Shown: one piece after another, positions 28,309-37,278 of the stretch
How the letters are laid out: each line of letters starts with the position of its first letter
How positions within the stretch are numbered: position 1 is the stretch's first letter
DNA from: Gimesia sp.
Lineage (GTDB): Bacteria; Planctomycetota; Planctomycetia; Planctomycetales; Planctomycetaceae
Direction: 5' to 3'
Assembly: GCA_002706765.1 (NCBI GenBank)
Contig: PAJV01000022.1
Location: 1 to 64,000, forward strand
Length of the DNA stretch: 64,000 nucleotides
Position numbers and translations under genes: made by a program
Notes under the pieces: model-generated
The model's database searches: none
Seen by the model: the letters and a program-made list of their open reading frames with translations, nothing else
What the model was told of the DNA's origin: nothing

Positions 28309-28439
28309 CAGGGCAGGCATGCCTCGATGAGATCGAGATGTGCCAACTGATTTTGAGTGATCACTGTGAGGATTCTTACGGCTCTGAGTAATGTTTCGAC
28401 AGCCCCCTTTGTCGAAGACAAAGATGAAACAGGAGTACG

Positions 28440-30125
28440 ATGGAATCTCAACAGGAGAATAACGCGCTCGATCCTTCCGTTGATTCGACTCTCGAAGAAT
28501 CAATCAAAGCTCCCACCGATTTCTGGGGAATCGTGAAACGACTGGGACCGGGGCTCATCGTGGCCGGCAGTATTGTCGGGTCCGGAGAACTGATTGCCAC
28601 GACCAAGACCGGTGCCCAGGCGGGTATCGCGCTGCTGTGGCTGATCATCGTCGGGTGTCTGATCAAGGTATTCGTCCAGATCGAACTCGGCCGCTATTCC
28701 ATCTCGCAAGGTGAAACCACGCTGGCTGCCCTGAATCATGTGCCCGGGCCACGACTCGGATTTCTGAATTCCGGCAGACAGAAAACTCCCAACTGGATCC
28801 TCTGGTTCTGGCTGGTAATGAGTATCTGCACCATCGGGCAACTCGGCGGAATTGTCGGGGGCGTCGGGCAGGCACTGGCTTTGACGCTGCCCATCAAAGG
28901 CGATTATCTCCAGGCCATTCAATATCCTGCCGAAAAAGAATTCGTACATTACCTGGAACTGGAAGAAGCTTTGAAAAATCAGGAACAGGCGCTGTCAGAT
29001 TTATCACCTGCCGAACGCGAGCGATATCTGCGCGGGCATGACAAAATGAAACAGCGCATCGAACGTCTCGAGGCAGCCGGACAGGTGATTCTTGAAAAAA
29101 TACGAAACGAGGAATCGCTGCTGGATCAGAATGGTAATTCAATCCTCGAACCGCAGACCTGGGACGACAAGATCTGGGCCAGTGTGATCGCGGTATTCAC
29201 AGCCTTTTTATTGTATTACGGCCGGTATAACCTGATTGAGCATCTGTCGACGGTCCTGGTGGTCTCGTTTACATTCATTACGATCGGCAATGTAATTTCC
29301 CTGCAGACATCCGAGATCTGGAGTATCTCGACAGAGGAAATCATCCGCGGACTTTCGTTTGGTGTGCCGGAAGTGACCGGCGGTATGAATCCGCTGCTGA
29401 CCGCACTGGCGGCATTCGGGATTATTGGCGTCGGCGCGACAGAACTGATTGCTTATCCTTACTGGTGCCTGGAGAAAGGCTACGCCCGTTTTACCGGCCC
29501 GCATTCTGAAGACGAGGCCTGGGCTGAGAGAGCCAAAGGCTGGATGCGTGTGATGAAAATCGACGCGTTTGCTTCGATGTGCATTTATACTTTTGCGACC
29601 CTCGCCTTTTATCTGATGGGGGTCGCGGTACTGCATAAGGAAGGCCTCGACCCGGACGGCATGCGGATGGTGAGTACGCTGGCAGAAGCCTATGTCCCTG
29701 TCTTCGGTGCGTTCGCCAAGTGGCTGTTTCTGGCAGGGGCAATCGCCGTATTGTATTCGACGTTCCTCGTGGCGAATGCCGCCAATGCACGCATCTTCTC
29801 CGACGGCCTGCGATTTTTCGGCATCGTGGATGAAAGCAAGCCTCATGCGGTGCAGAACTGGATCAAGATCATGTCACTGATCCTGCCTCTGTTGTGTCTC
29901 GCCGTATTCCTGACGGGGGCAAATCCGGTTCGACTGGTTTTGATCGCGGGGACCATGCAGGCCATCATGTTACCGATGCTGGGAGTGGCTGCCATCTATT
30001 TACGCTACACGAGAATTGATGCCCGTCTGACTCCCGGCCGGTTGTGGGATCTGATGTTGTTTGTTTCCTGTCTGGGGTTATTGCTGGCAGGAGGCTATGG
30101 TGTTTACAAGCAGCTGTTTACCTGA
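28440..30125 (+). CDS. Nramp-related transporter with large hydrophilic insert
   Basis: A 561-residue membrane protein with about 11 hydrophobic segments. Helix 1 is RLGPGLIVAGSIVGSGELIATT; the canonical DPGN is replaced by G-S-G-E (47-50). Helix 6 has GVGATELIAYPYWCLEKGY where MPH is expected. A charged stretch of about 90 residues (155-245), rich in Glu and Lys and probably coiled coil, sits between two helices and is not in ordinary Nramp proteins. Transport substrate is uncertain: both metal-site motifs are changed. AGGAG lies five bases before the ATG. It may follow trpE on the same transcript. Confidence 0.85.
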   Translation: MESQQENNALDPSVDSTLEESIKAPTDFWGIVKRLGPGLIVAGSIVGSGELIATTKTGAQAGIALLWLIIVGCLIKVFVQIELGRYSISQGETTLAALNHVPGPRLGFLNSGRQKTPNWILWFWLVMSICTIGQLGGIVGGVGQALALTLPIKGDYLQAIQYPAEKEFVHYLELEEALKNQEQALSDLSPAERERYLRGHDKMKQRIERLEAAGQVILEKIRNEESLLDQNGNSILEPQTWDDKIWASVIAVFTAFLLYYGRYNLIEHLSTVLVVSFTFITIGNVISLQTSEIWSISTEEIIRGLSFGVPEVTGGMNPLLTALAAFGIIGVGATELIAYPYWCLEKGYARFTGPHSEDEAWAERAKGWMRVMKIDAFASMCIYTFATLAFYLMGVAVLHKEGLDPDGMRMVSTLAEAYVPVFGAFAKWLFLAGAIAVLYSTFLVANAANARIFSDGLRFFGIVDESKPHAVQNWIKIMSLILPLLCLAVFLTGANPVRLVLIAGTMQAIMLPMLGVAAIYLRYTRIDARLTPGRLWDLMLFVSCLGLLLAGGYGVYKQLFT

Positions 30126-30206
30126 GATGCTGGACACAATCTATTTTCCGTTTTCAAACGGTAATTTAAAAATAGTAGCGAATGAAATGTAAAGGAGGCA
30201 GGTTAG

Positions 30207-30554
30207 ATGTCAGGTGAGAAAACGATTTTCAAGAAAATCATTGATGGGGAAATCCCGGCAGACATTATCTATGAAGATGATTTATGCCTGGCTTTCAACG
30301 ATGTGAATCCACAGGCCCCCGTACATGTACTGGTCATTCCGAAGCAGGAAATCCCATCCATGGCACACCTGCAGGATTCGGATCAGGCACTGGCGGGGCA
30401 CTTGTTGTTGACGGTCGGAAAACTGGCGAAACAGCTAGGACTGGATTCCGGATATCGTACAATCGTTAATACCGGTAAAGAAGGAGGTCAGTCTGTCGAT
30501 CATCTGCACCTGCATCTGCTGGGAGGGCGTTCGCTGCACTGGCCACCCGGTTAA
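30207..30554 (+). CDS. HIT family nucleotide-binding protein (HinT-like)
   Basis: A 115-residue histidine-triad protein: FKKIIDGEIPADIIYEDDLCLAF at the start, VHVLVIPKQEIPSM, and the triad HLHLHLLGGR at the end. HinT proteins hydrolyse adenosine phosphoramidates and related nucleotides. It has a near-perfect ribosome site, AAAGGAGG at 30191-30198, eight bases before the ATG. Length and motif order are normal. Confidence 0.95.
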   Translation: MSGEKTIFKKIIDGEIPADIIYEDDLCLAFNDVNPQAPVHVLVIPKQEIPSMAHLQDSDQALAGHLLLTVGKLAKQLGLDSGYRTIVNTGKEGGQSVDHLHLHLLGGRSLHWPPG

Positions 30555-30693
30555 GGAGTCACCCGGATCATGATCTGCAAAATCTGCCTCTGTGGACAGG
30601 GGAACTCCGGAATCTGATTGTCAGCAGTAGCGGCCATACGTCATAATAATAAATGCATACACGTCTAAAAGAATTGAATAGAGGAATCGAATC

Positions 30694-31389
30694 GTGAATA
30701 TTTTCAGAGCTGACTGGCATGTTCAATTACTGTTTCTGGGAAGTGCTCTGGCCGTTCTACTGATGTCTGAACCGGTGGCGGCACAGAGCGCCAAAAAGAC
30801 GAACGTCAAGCAACTCAATGTGCAGGCAGACAAACTGCGGGATTCTTTCATCAGAGAGTCTGCAGAAATTGCCCGGAAATATTCTGAAGCAGGCGACTAT
30901 GAAAAATCCCGCGAGATGCTGGAAGTGATTCAGAGCATTCAGAAAGATGTTCCCGGCGTGAAAGCCATGATAACCCAGCTCAACGAAAAACTGATGAGTT
31001 CCAATTCTTCAGATTTCGACATTGATGTCGCACGCAACTGGAGCGTACCGGCAGGGTTGGTCGCGAAGGATAAGATGGTTCGGATTCAGGCGATGGGGGC
31101 CTATGATTTTGTGATCGACGTGAAATCCACCGTCGAAGGCTTGCCACATACGACCGCCATGAAAGAACTGGCAGACGGAATTCCCACCGGGGCACTGATG
31201 GGCATGGTCATCTCGCAGGAGAAAGGAAAACCGAAGATGGGTAAACCGTTTCTGATTGGTGAGAAAGCCGAGTATACGCCCAAAGAAGATGGCGTCTTAA
31301 TGATTGGATTGAATCTCCCCGCCGGACATAAATCGACGGGTAAGATAAAAGTCCGCATCAGCGGTTATATCAATCGTGGATCCAAGTAA
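30694..31389 (+). CDS. Secreted protein with possible LecA/PA-IL-like lectin domain
   Basis: A 231-residue exported protein: signal peptide to about VAAQS, then a charged helical region (KQLNVQADKLRDSF, DYEKSREMLEVIQS) of about 80 residues, then a beta-rich C-terminal half. That half (VPAGLVAKDKMVRIQAMGAY, GALMGMVISQEK, DGVLMIGLNLPAGHKSTGKIKV) resembles galactose-binding lectin domains of the PA-IL type by the order of GALM and the last strands. This is pattern recognition, not proof; the Ca-binding residues are not clear. GTG start with AGAGGA upstream. It converges with the next gene at a 3-bp gap. Confidence 0.6.
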   Translation: MNIFRADWHVQLLFLGSALAVLLMSEPVAAQSAKKTNVKQLNVQADKLRDSFIRESAEIARKYSEAGDYEKSREMLEVIQSIQKDVPGVKAMITQLNEKLMSSNSSDFDIDVARNWSVPAGLVAKDKMVRIQAMGAYDFVIDVKSTVEGLPHTTAMKELADGIPTGALMGMVISQEKGKPKMGKPFLIGEKAEYTPKEDGVLMIGLNLPAGHKSTGKIKVRISGYINRGSK

Positions 31390-31392
31390 GAG

Positions 31393-31692
31393 TCAATTAG
31401 CCTGTTTCTTCTGATTGCGGCGCGCATCCATTTCTGCCCGGATTTCACGTCGCAGCAACTCGGTCATCTGACTGCGTTCCTGCAGGATGGGTGCAGTCTG
31501 GGAAATCACGCGGCGCATGTCGTTGATGATGCCACTTTCCAGTTCTTCGGTGGTGATCCCGTCGCAGGCATTCACACAGGCAACCACTCGACGAACTAAC
31601 TCCTGGTTCTCAGGAGTGTCTTCACCTAGAAGCTCTCCCTCACTGGATATCACAAAATGAGGGGGTTGAATGGATTGACGCGCTCCAGTCAT
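31393..31692 (-). CDS. Conserved hypothetical cytoplasmic protein
   Basis: About 99 residues from the ATG at 31692, which has GGAG ten bases upstream. The frame extends to a TTG at 31776, but that part looks random. The core PPHFVISSEGELLGEDTPENQELVRRVVACVNACDGITTEELE contains the NAC-x-G-x-x-TEELE phrase also seen in small phage and bacterial hypothetical proteins. The rest is helical with Arg-rich segments. No function can be assigned. It converges on the lectin-like gene, leaving 3 bp between stop codons. Confidence 0.55.
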   Translation of the reverse strand: MTGARQSIQPPHFVISSEGELLGEDTPENQELVRRVVACVNACDGITTEELESGIINDMRRVISQTAPILQERSQMTELLRREIRAEMDARRNQKKQAN

Positions 31693-31776
31693 TCGCCGAG
31701 TTCTCCGGTTTCTTAAAGAGACAGAGTCGAATCGTTCTGCCCATTTATTCTGATTGAGTGATTGAATTGAACTCAA

Positions 31777-32090
31777 AGCATTAAGAAATATTAATACCTG
31801 ATATCTAAACTATCGGCGAAAATTCAGGCAGCGGTTGAATTTCTCTAATGCATCAGAGCAAATTGAAACCTGTTTTTGTATAAAACGATCCTGTTAAAAT
31901 AATGTTGGTGCAATTAGGCAAAATGGGATAGGTTTTACAGGCATTGGCTCACACCTGTTTCTGTTGGTGAGGATGTGATTGATACACTGCAGCAGGGGAG
32001 GTGAATACCTTGTCGATATCGGAACATCCGTGAATCAGGTCCGAGAAAACCTGACTCACGGAATGCATGTGGATCAGTTCAACCGAGTGG
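31777..32090. other. 314-bp intergenic region after pyruvate carboxylase gene
   Basis: No gene seen. It holds a strong hairpin near the pyc stop codon (32027-32062, listed separately). The rest is AT-rich. Confidence 0.4.
32027..32062 (-). other. Strong hairpin downstream of pyc, without U-tract
   Basis: TCCGTGA and TCAGGT (32027-32040) pair with ACCTGA and TCACGGA (32049-32062) with one A-C mismatch. It starts 29 bp after the pyc stop codon. No T run follows on the minus strand, so it would slow or stabilise RNA more than terminate it. Confidence 0.55.
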
Positions 32091-35000
32091 CTATTCCAGT
32101 ACGATCAGCAGGTCACCCGATTCCACCTGGATGCCCGGTTCGGCTAGAACTTCTTTGACCACACCATCCTGTTCGGAGATCACACTCGTCTGCATTTTCA
32201 TTGCTTCCAGCATCAGCAATTGATCGCCGGCTTTTACCTTGCTGCCGACCTTGACGGCCAGCGAGACGATCACGCCGGGCATGACGGCACCGATTTGCTT
32301 GGGATCTGACGAATCAGCTTTGCGTCGCGCGCTATCCTGTGGCTTCAATGATTTGTCCACGATCACCACTTCCCGAGGCTGACCGTTCAGCTCAAAAAAG
32401 ACCGTGCGACAACCATCTGTCTGTGGCTTTCCGACGGCCAGGAACTTGATGATCAAGGTCTTTCCGGGAGCAATCTCAACAGCGATTTCTTCTTCCGGTT
32501 CCAGACCATTGAAGAATGCATACGTCGGCAGACCACTTGTATCGAAATAGGCTTTCTGATGTGCGGCAAAATCTTCGAAGACTTTGGGATACAACAGGTA
32601 CGAAACCACTTCCTGGTCGGTAGGCGTGCGATTAATCATCTTCTGAACTGTCTTCGCAGCATCTTCGAAGTCGGCGGGAGGCAGAATACTGCCCGGTCGT
32701 TCGGTAAGTGGTTCTTCTCCCCGCAGAATCTTTTTCTGGACATCTTCCGGGAATCCGCCGGGAGTCTGTCCCATGCGACCGCTGATCAGGTCCAGAACCG
32801 ATTCCGGAAATGCCAGGTCACGATCACCGTTGACAACATCCTCACAGCTCAGATCATTCGCGACCAGGAATAACGCCATGTCGCCAACTGCCTTCGAAGT
32901 GGGTGTTACCTTGACGATGTCTCCCAGCAACTGATTGACTTCCGCGTAAACATGACAGACTTCGATCCAGCGGTCCCCCAGTCCCAGTGACTGTGCCTGT
33001 TGCAGCAGGTTTGTGTATTGACCGCCCGGCATCTGATGTTCGTACAGATTCGCACCCGCGGGCAGAACCGGGCTTTCAAACGCGGTGTAATAATTACGCA
33101 CGGCGCGCCAGTATTCCGAAATTTCGTCCAGGTACTTCACCTGCACCGTGGGTTGATGTTCGCTGAATCGCTGGGCTTCGATGACGGTTGTCAGGTTCGG
33201 TTGTGAAGTTCCGCCTGACATGGAAGGGACGGCACCATCGGCGATATCCAGTCCGACTTCCGCCGCTTTCAGAATGGAAGCCGCCTGGCCACCGCTGGTA
33301 TCATGGGTGTGAAAGTGAATCGGAATGCCAATTTCCTGTTTCAGGGTTTTGACCAGCAGTTCGGCTGCATACGGTTTACATAATCCTGCCATGTCTTTGA
33401 TGGCGAGGATGTGCGCACCCATCTTCTCCAGTTCTTTGGCCATGTTGACGTAATATTTCAGATCGTATTTCGTTTTGGAAGGATCGAGAATATCACCCGT
33501 GTAGCAGATGCTCGCTTCACAGATGGCGCCGCTTTTCTGCACTTCCTCCATCGCCACTTTCATGTTGGGCACCCAGTTCAACGCATCGAACACGCGGAAC
33601 ACATCAATGCCTGCATCAGCGGCTTCTTTGACGAATGCACGGACGACATTGTCCGGATAGTTGGTATATCCCACCGCACTCGAAGCACGGATCAGCATCT
33701 GAAACAGGATGTTCGGCACCCGGGTTCGCATTTCAGCCAGTCGCTGCCAGGGAGATTCTTTCAGGAACCGCATTGAGGTATCGAACGTGGCACCGCCCCA
33801 CATTTCCAGTGAGAACAGTTCCGGACAGTTATGCGCATAAACCTCCGCGATCTGCAGCATGTCATGGGTGCGGAACCGGGTGGCATACAATGACTGATGT
33901 GCGTCACGGAAGGAAGTGTCGGTCAGCAGAAGTGGCTTCTGTTCCAGAATCCATTTGCTGAATTTCTCTGCGCCCAGTTCCAGCAGTTTCTGTCGCATCC
34001 CGTCCGGCGGTGAGATCTTTTTCTTGTTGTAAGCTGGTACGGGGGCAGGGCTCCGACGGACAGATTTAGGACGGTCCTTGACCAGGGGATTTCCATTCAC
34101 GACTGTTTCTGCCAGGTAAGTCAGCAGTTTCGTAGCGCGGTCGTGTCGCTTGGGGAACTTGAACAGTTCCGGTGTATCATCGATGAAGCGGGTATAACAT
34201 TCGCCGTTCAGGAATGTCGGATGCGTGATCAGTTTCAGCACGAAGGGAATATTCGTTTTCACGCCCCGAATTCGAAATTCCTGCAGACAACGTTCCGTGC
34301 GCGCCGCTGCATCTCTGAAGGTGCGTGCCCAGGTGGTGACTTTCACCAGCAGTGAATCGTAATACGGGAAGACCATTGCTCCCGAGAACGCCGTCCCTGC
34401 ATCCAGTCGCACGCCCATCCCGCTGGCAGACCGGTAATGCGCCACGCGACCATAGTCGGGCATAAAGTTATTCGTTGGATCTTCCGTTGTGACCCGGCAC
34501 TGCAGTGCAAAGCCGTGGGTCTGCAGTTCTTCCTGCGAATTGATGCGGATTCCCGGGTCATTCAGCTTGGCCCCCTGTGCCAGCAGAATCTGTGACTTCA
34601 CGATGTCCACGCCGGTCACTTCTTCCGTGACGGTATGCTCCACCTGAATTCGTGGATTGACTTCGATGAAGTAAAACTGGTTCGTGTCGGCGTCGAGCAG
34701 AAACTCCACGGTTCCCGCCAGTTCGTAGTTCACACTTCGCCCAATTTTCAAAGCCGCTTCGCACAGTTCGTCTCTCACGGCCGGGTCAAGATTCGGTGCC
34801 GGCGCGATTTCCACTACCTTCTGGTGACGTCGTTGAACCGAACAGTCTCGTTCATAGAGATGGACCAGGCCGCCATGTTTGTCGCCCAGTAACTGCACTT
34901 CGATGTGACGGGCACGCGAGATGAATTTCTCAACGAAAACATCCTCGCTGCCAAACGCTGACATAGATTCACTCCGCGCCGTTTCGTAAGCCGCGTTGAA

Positions 35001-35543
35001 ATCTTCCTCTTTCTGAACGACCCGCATCCCGCGTCCGCCGCCGCCGTGCGCTGCTTTCAGAATGATCGGGAACCCGATGTCGACCGCCGTCTTCCGGCCC
35101 GAGGCGGCATCCGCAATCGCTTCGCCACTTCCCCCCAGGACGGGAACGCCGACCTGCTGGGCAATTTTGCGAGCCGAGATTTTATCCCCCAGCGCTTTCA
35201 ATGTTTCCACGCGAGGTCCAATAAAGATGATCCCAGCGTCTTCACAGGCCTGGGCGAACTCAGCATTTTCAGACAGAAAGCCGTAACCTGGGTGGATTGC
35301 GTCAATTTTCTTCTGCTTGGCCAGGGCGATGATCGCTTCGATATCCAGGTAAGATTTGACCGGATGCCCCGGTTTTCCAATCTGGTATGCTTCGTCTGCT
35401 TTGGTGCGGTGCAGGGCATATCGATCTTCATGGGTATAGATACCGACCGTGCGAATTCCCAGTTCGTGCGTGCTTCGAAAAATTCGAATGGCAATTTCAC
35501 TACGGTTGGCAACAAGCAGCTTCTTAATTTTACGCTCTGACAT
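32091..35543 (-). CDS. pyc: Pyruvate carboxylase
   Basis: A 1150-residue single-chain biotin enzyme making oxaloacetate from pyruvate, ATP and bicarbonate. Biotin carboxylase domain (about 1-450): KKLLVANRSEIAIRI, AHGGGGRGMRVV, ERDCSVQRRHQKVVEIAPAP and EVNPRIQVEHTVTEE. Carboxyltransferase domain (about 530-800): LLTDTSFRDAHQSLYATR and MWGGATFDTSMRFL, with FHTHDTSGG. The biotin carrier motif EAMKM has Lys1116, 34 residues from the end. Length is normal for the alpha4 type. AGGAAA precedes the ATG. It is an independent transcript; the role is anaplerotic. Confidence 0.97.
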   Translation of the reverse strand: MSERKIKKLLVANRSEIAIRIFRSTHELGIRTVGIYTHEDRYALHRTKADEAYQIGKPGHPVKSYLDIEAIIALAKQKKIDAIHPGYGFLSENAEFAQACEDAGIIFIGPRVETLKALGDKISARKIAQQVGVPVLGGSGEAIADAASGRKTAVDIGFPIILKAAHGGGGRGMRVVQKEEDFNAAYETARSESMSAFGSEDVFVEKFISRARHIEVQLLGDKHGGLVHLYERDCSVQRRHQKVVEIAPAPNLDPAVRDELCEAALKIGRSVNYELAGTVEFLLDADTNQFYFIEVNPRIQVEHTVTEEVTGVDIVKSQILLAQGAKLNDPGIRINSQEELQTHGFALQCRVTTEDPTNNFMPDYGRVAHYRSASGMGVRLDAGTAFSGAMVFPYYDSLLVKVTTWARTFRDAAARTERCLQEFRIRGVKTNIPFVLKLITHPTFLNGECYTRFIDDTPELFKFPKRHDRATKLLTYLAETVVNGNPLVKDRPKSVRRSPAPVPAYNKKKISPPDGMRQKLLELGAEKFSKWILEQKPLLLTDTSFRDAHQSLYATRFRTHDMLQIAEVYAHNCPELFSLEMWGGATFDTSMRFLKESPWQRLAEMRTRVPNILFQMLIRASSAVGYTNYPDNVVRAFVKEAADAGIDVFRVFDALNWVPNMKVAMEEVQKSGAICEASICYTGDILDPSKTKYDLKYYVNMAKELEKMGAHILAIKDMAGLCKPYAAELLVKTLKQEIGIPIHFHTHDTSGGQAASILKAAEVGLDIADGAVPSMSGGTSQPNLTTVIEAQRFSEHQPTVQVKYLDEISEYWRAVRNYYTAFESPVLPAGANLYEHQMPGGQYTNLLQQAQSLGLGDRWIEVCHVYAEVNQLLGDIVKVTPTSKAVGDMALFLVANDLSCEDVVNGDRDLAFPESVLDLISGRMGQTPGGFPEDVQKKILRGEEPLTERPGSILPPADFEDAAKTVQKMINRTPTDQEVVSYLLYPKVFEDFAAHQKAYFDTSGLPTYAFFNGLEPEEEIAVEIAPGKTLIIKFLAVGKPQTDGCRTVFFELNGQPREVVIVDKSLKPQDSARRKADSSDPKQIGAVMPGVIVSLAVKVGSKVKAGDQLLMLEAMKMQTSVISEQDGVVKEVLAEPGIQVESGDLLIVLE

Positions 35544-35900
35544 GAACTTTCCTAACTCTTTGTATACTTTCGGCTTGAAGGCTGAATAGCCGTGTTTTTT
35601 CTACGGATTTTCTCTGCAGTCCAATGGTCATTAGGGTACATGCATGAGCCCGGAAAAACAATGCAGCACCAACGTTTGTCTGGATTCTCGCTGGAACACG
35701 ATTTTTCGGTGGTCCCAGGTACAGATATTTTCGCTAAATCCTCTTTAGAAACCGGTTTGGAATGATTCATATTGACCTGTTTTCCTGCACTGATTAGTGT
35801 TAACTCCGGTCTGCTCAGTTCTATCGTCTCCGGCACCTGTTTCAAGGACCTGACTCGATAGAAATTATTAGTATTCTGACGAATCAATGTGGTAAACCCA
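35544..35900. other. 357-bp intergenic region upstream of pyc and the methyltransferase
   Basis: Divergent promoters of pyc (minus) and the methyltransferase (plus) are expected here. A 111-codon frame on the minus strand (35552-35887) has no coding look and is not called. Confidence 0.4.
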
Positions 35901-36881
35901 ATGGGACAAAAACAGTGCGATCTGTGTGCAGGAACGGAGTTCGAACCAATCGGAGAACGGGATCGGCATGGAAAACCGTTGACGACCGTGATCTGTAAAG
36001 CCTGTGGCCTGGTCGCGCACGGACAAATTCCTACCGATGAGGAACTCGCGCACTATTATGCCACTGAATATCGTAAGAGCTATCATGGCGAACTGACTCC
36101 CTCGGATCGCCGCGTGATGCGCGCCTGGAAAAATGGCGAACGTATCTTTCATCAACTGCAACCACATATTGATGCTGATGCCGCTGTCTTCGAAGTCGGG
36201 GCTGGTATTGGCTGTACCGTGAAAGTGTTCGAACTCAACGGCCATCAGTCGGCAGGAATTGAACCTGGTGAAGGCTTTCAGGATTACTCGCAGCAGCGAC
36301 TGCTGACCAACGTCGTGCGGGGAGACCTGTTTGAACAACCCCGCGATCACAGTCGCGAACTGGTTCTGCTGGTCCACGTCATCGAGCATTTTAATTCTCC
36401 CCGTCGTGCCCTGGAATACATTCGAGGCATGATGGCGGATAACGGATTGTTCTATGTGGAGTGTCCCAATATCGCTGCACCGTTTGCCCGTCGCAGTAAA
36501 ATGTTTCATTACGCCCACATTCATAATTTCACTCCTTCCAGCCTGAAGATGCTTGCGGAAAGCTGTGGCTTCCAACTGGAAATGCAATTTGGATCGAAAG
36601 AAGATCCTTATCTGCAAATGCTCTTTTCCTGCAGTGACAGCAGGAAACTCAAAATCGATTACAATAACTATCAGCAGACCATGCAGGTGATCAGGCAGGC
36701 AACCCCCCTGCGCTATCACCTGCGTCCCCGGTATCTCTCAGCACGCTTTTCCAAAGTCGCCAGTTACCTGCGCGAGCATCTGACAGCGAAACAGTTTGTT
36801 GCTGACGTTGTGAAGAAATGCCAGCAGTTCGCTTCTGATCACGAAGACGAACAGCCCACGGAATTGCGTGTAGTTGCCTGA
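35901..36881 (+). CDS. Class I SAM-dependent methyltransferase with N-terminal zinc-ribbon
   Basis: A 326-residue protein: two Cys pairs at the N-terminus (QCDLC near 6-9 and CKACG) suggest a zinc ribbon, as in the methyltransferases that follow sugar-modifying enzymes in O-antigen or lipid loci. The Rossmann core has VFEVGAGIGCTVKVFELNGHQSAGIEPGEGF (SAM-binding GAGIG), then LLVHVIEHFNSPRRALEYIRGM (acid motif IEH). The substrate is unknown; related proteins methylate sugars or lipids. The start may be GTG 35889 or ATG 35901; no clear ribosome site for either, so the ATG is chosen for protein similarity (MGQKQCDLC). Confidence 0.82.
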   Translation: MGQKQCDLCAGTEFEPIGERDRHGKPLTTVICKACGLVAHGQIPTDEELAHYYATEYRKSYHGELTPSDRRVMRAWKNGERIFHQLQPHIDADAAVFEVGAGIGCTVKVFELNGHQSAGIEPGEGFQDYSQQRLLTNVVRGDLFEQPRDHSRELVLLVHVIEHFNSPRRALEYIRGMMADNGLFYVECPNIAAPFARRSKMFHYAHIHNFTPSSLKMLAESCGFQLEMQFGSKEDPYLQMLFSCSDSRKLKIDYNNYQQTMQVIRQATPLRYHLRPRYLSARFSKVASYLREHLTAKQFVADVVKKCQQFASDHEDEQPTELRVVA

Positions 36882-37278
36882 GATGCTTCTCTAAATTGAC
36901 TGTTTTCTCCCGTTTGTGTTTCGTCTTGGAAAAAAGCTGACTGCTACTGTCTGTTTGTGTCCTGATCGAAAAACGGCACTACGCGAAATAGACTGATTTT
37001 CAGGGGCCAAACTGCCGTCAGTGACGGACTGGTTCTGATTTGAGCACCCAGATTCGCTTGCGCAAAACTGCGTTTCGGCGCACAATCGCGCCACTTTTCG
37101 CACTCATTCACGCCAGTGACCCGCCGCTGCTCACTCTTTTTTCACCAGTTTTCGGCATAACTTTTTCAGTCGTTCTTGAACATTCTGATCCAGATCCTGA
37201 AGGCACAGGCGGACACATTATACTGGAGATGCTCTCAGAGCGGAGAGATGAAAATCGGGAACCGGTATCAGCCGTAGT
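36882..37278. other. 397-bp intergenic region
   Basis: Between the convergent methyltransferase and DUF6263-like genes. A plus-strand frame (37040-37519) runs into the next gene antisense and lacks a ribosome site. I see no clear terminator. Confidence 0.4.

Noticed and set aside
29208-29846. 212-codon minus-strand frame
   Set aside because: Antisense to the transporter; composition of a membrane protein read backward.
35868-36719. 283-codon minus-strand frame
   Set aside because: It is the antisense shadow of the methyltransferase, whose motifs are clear.
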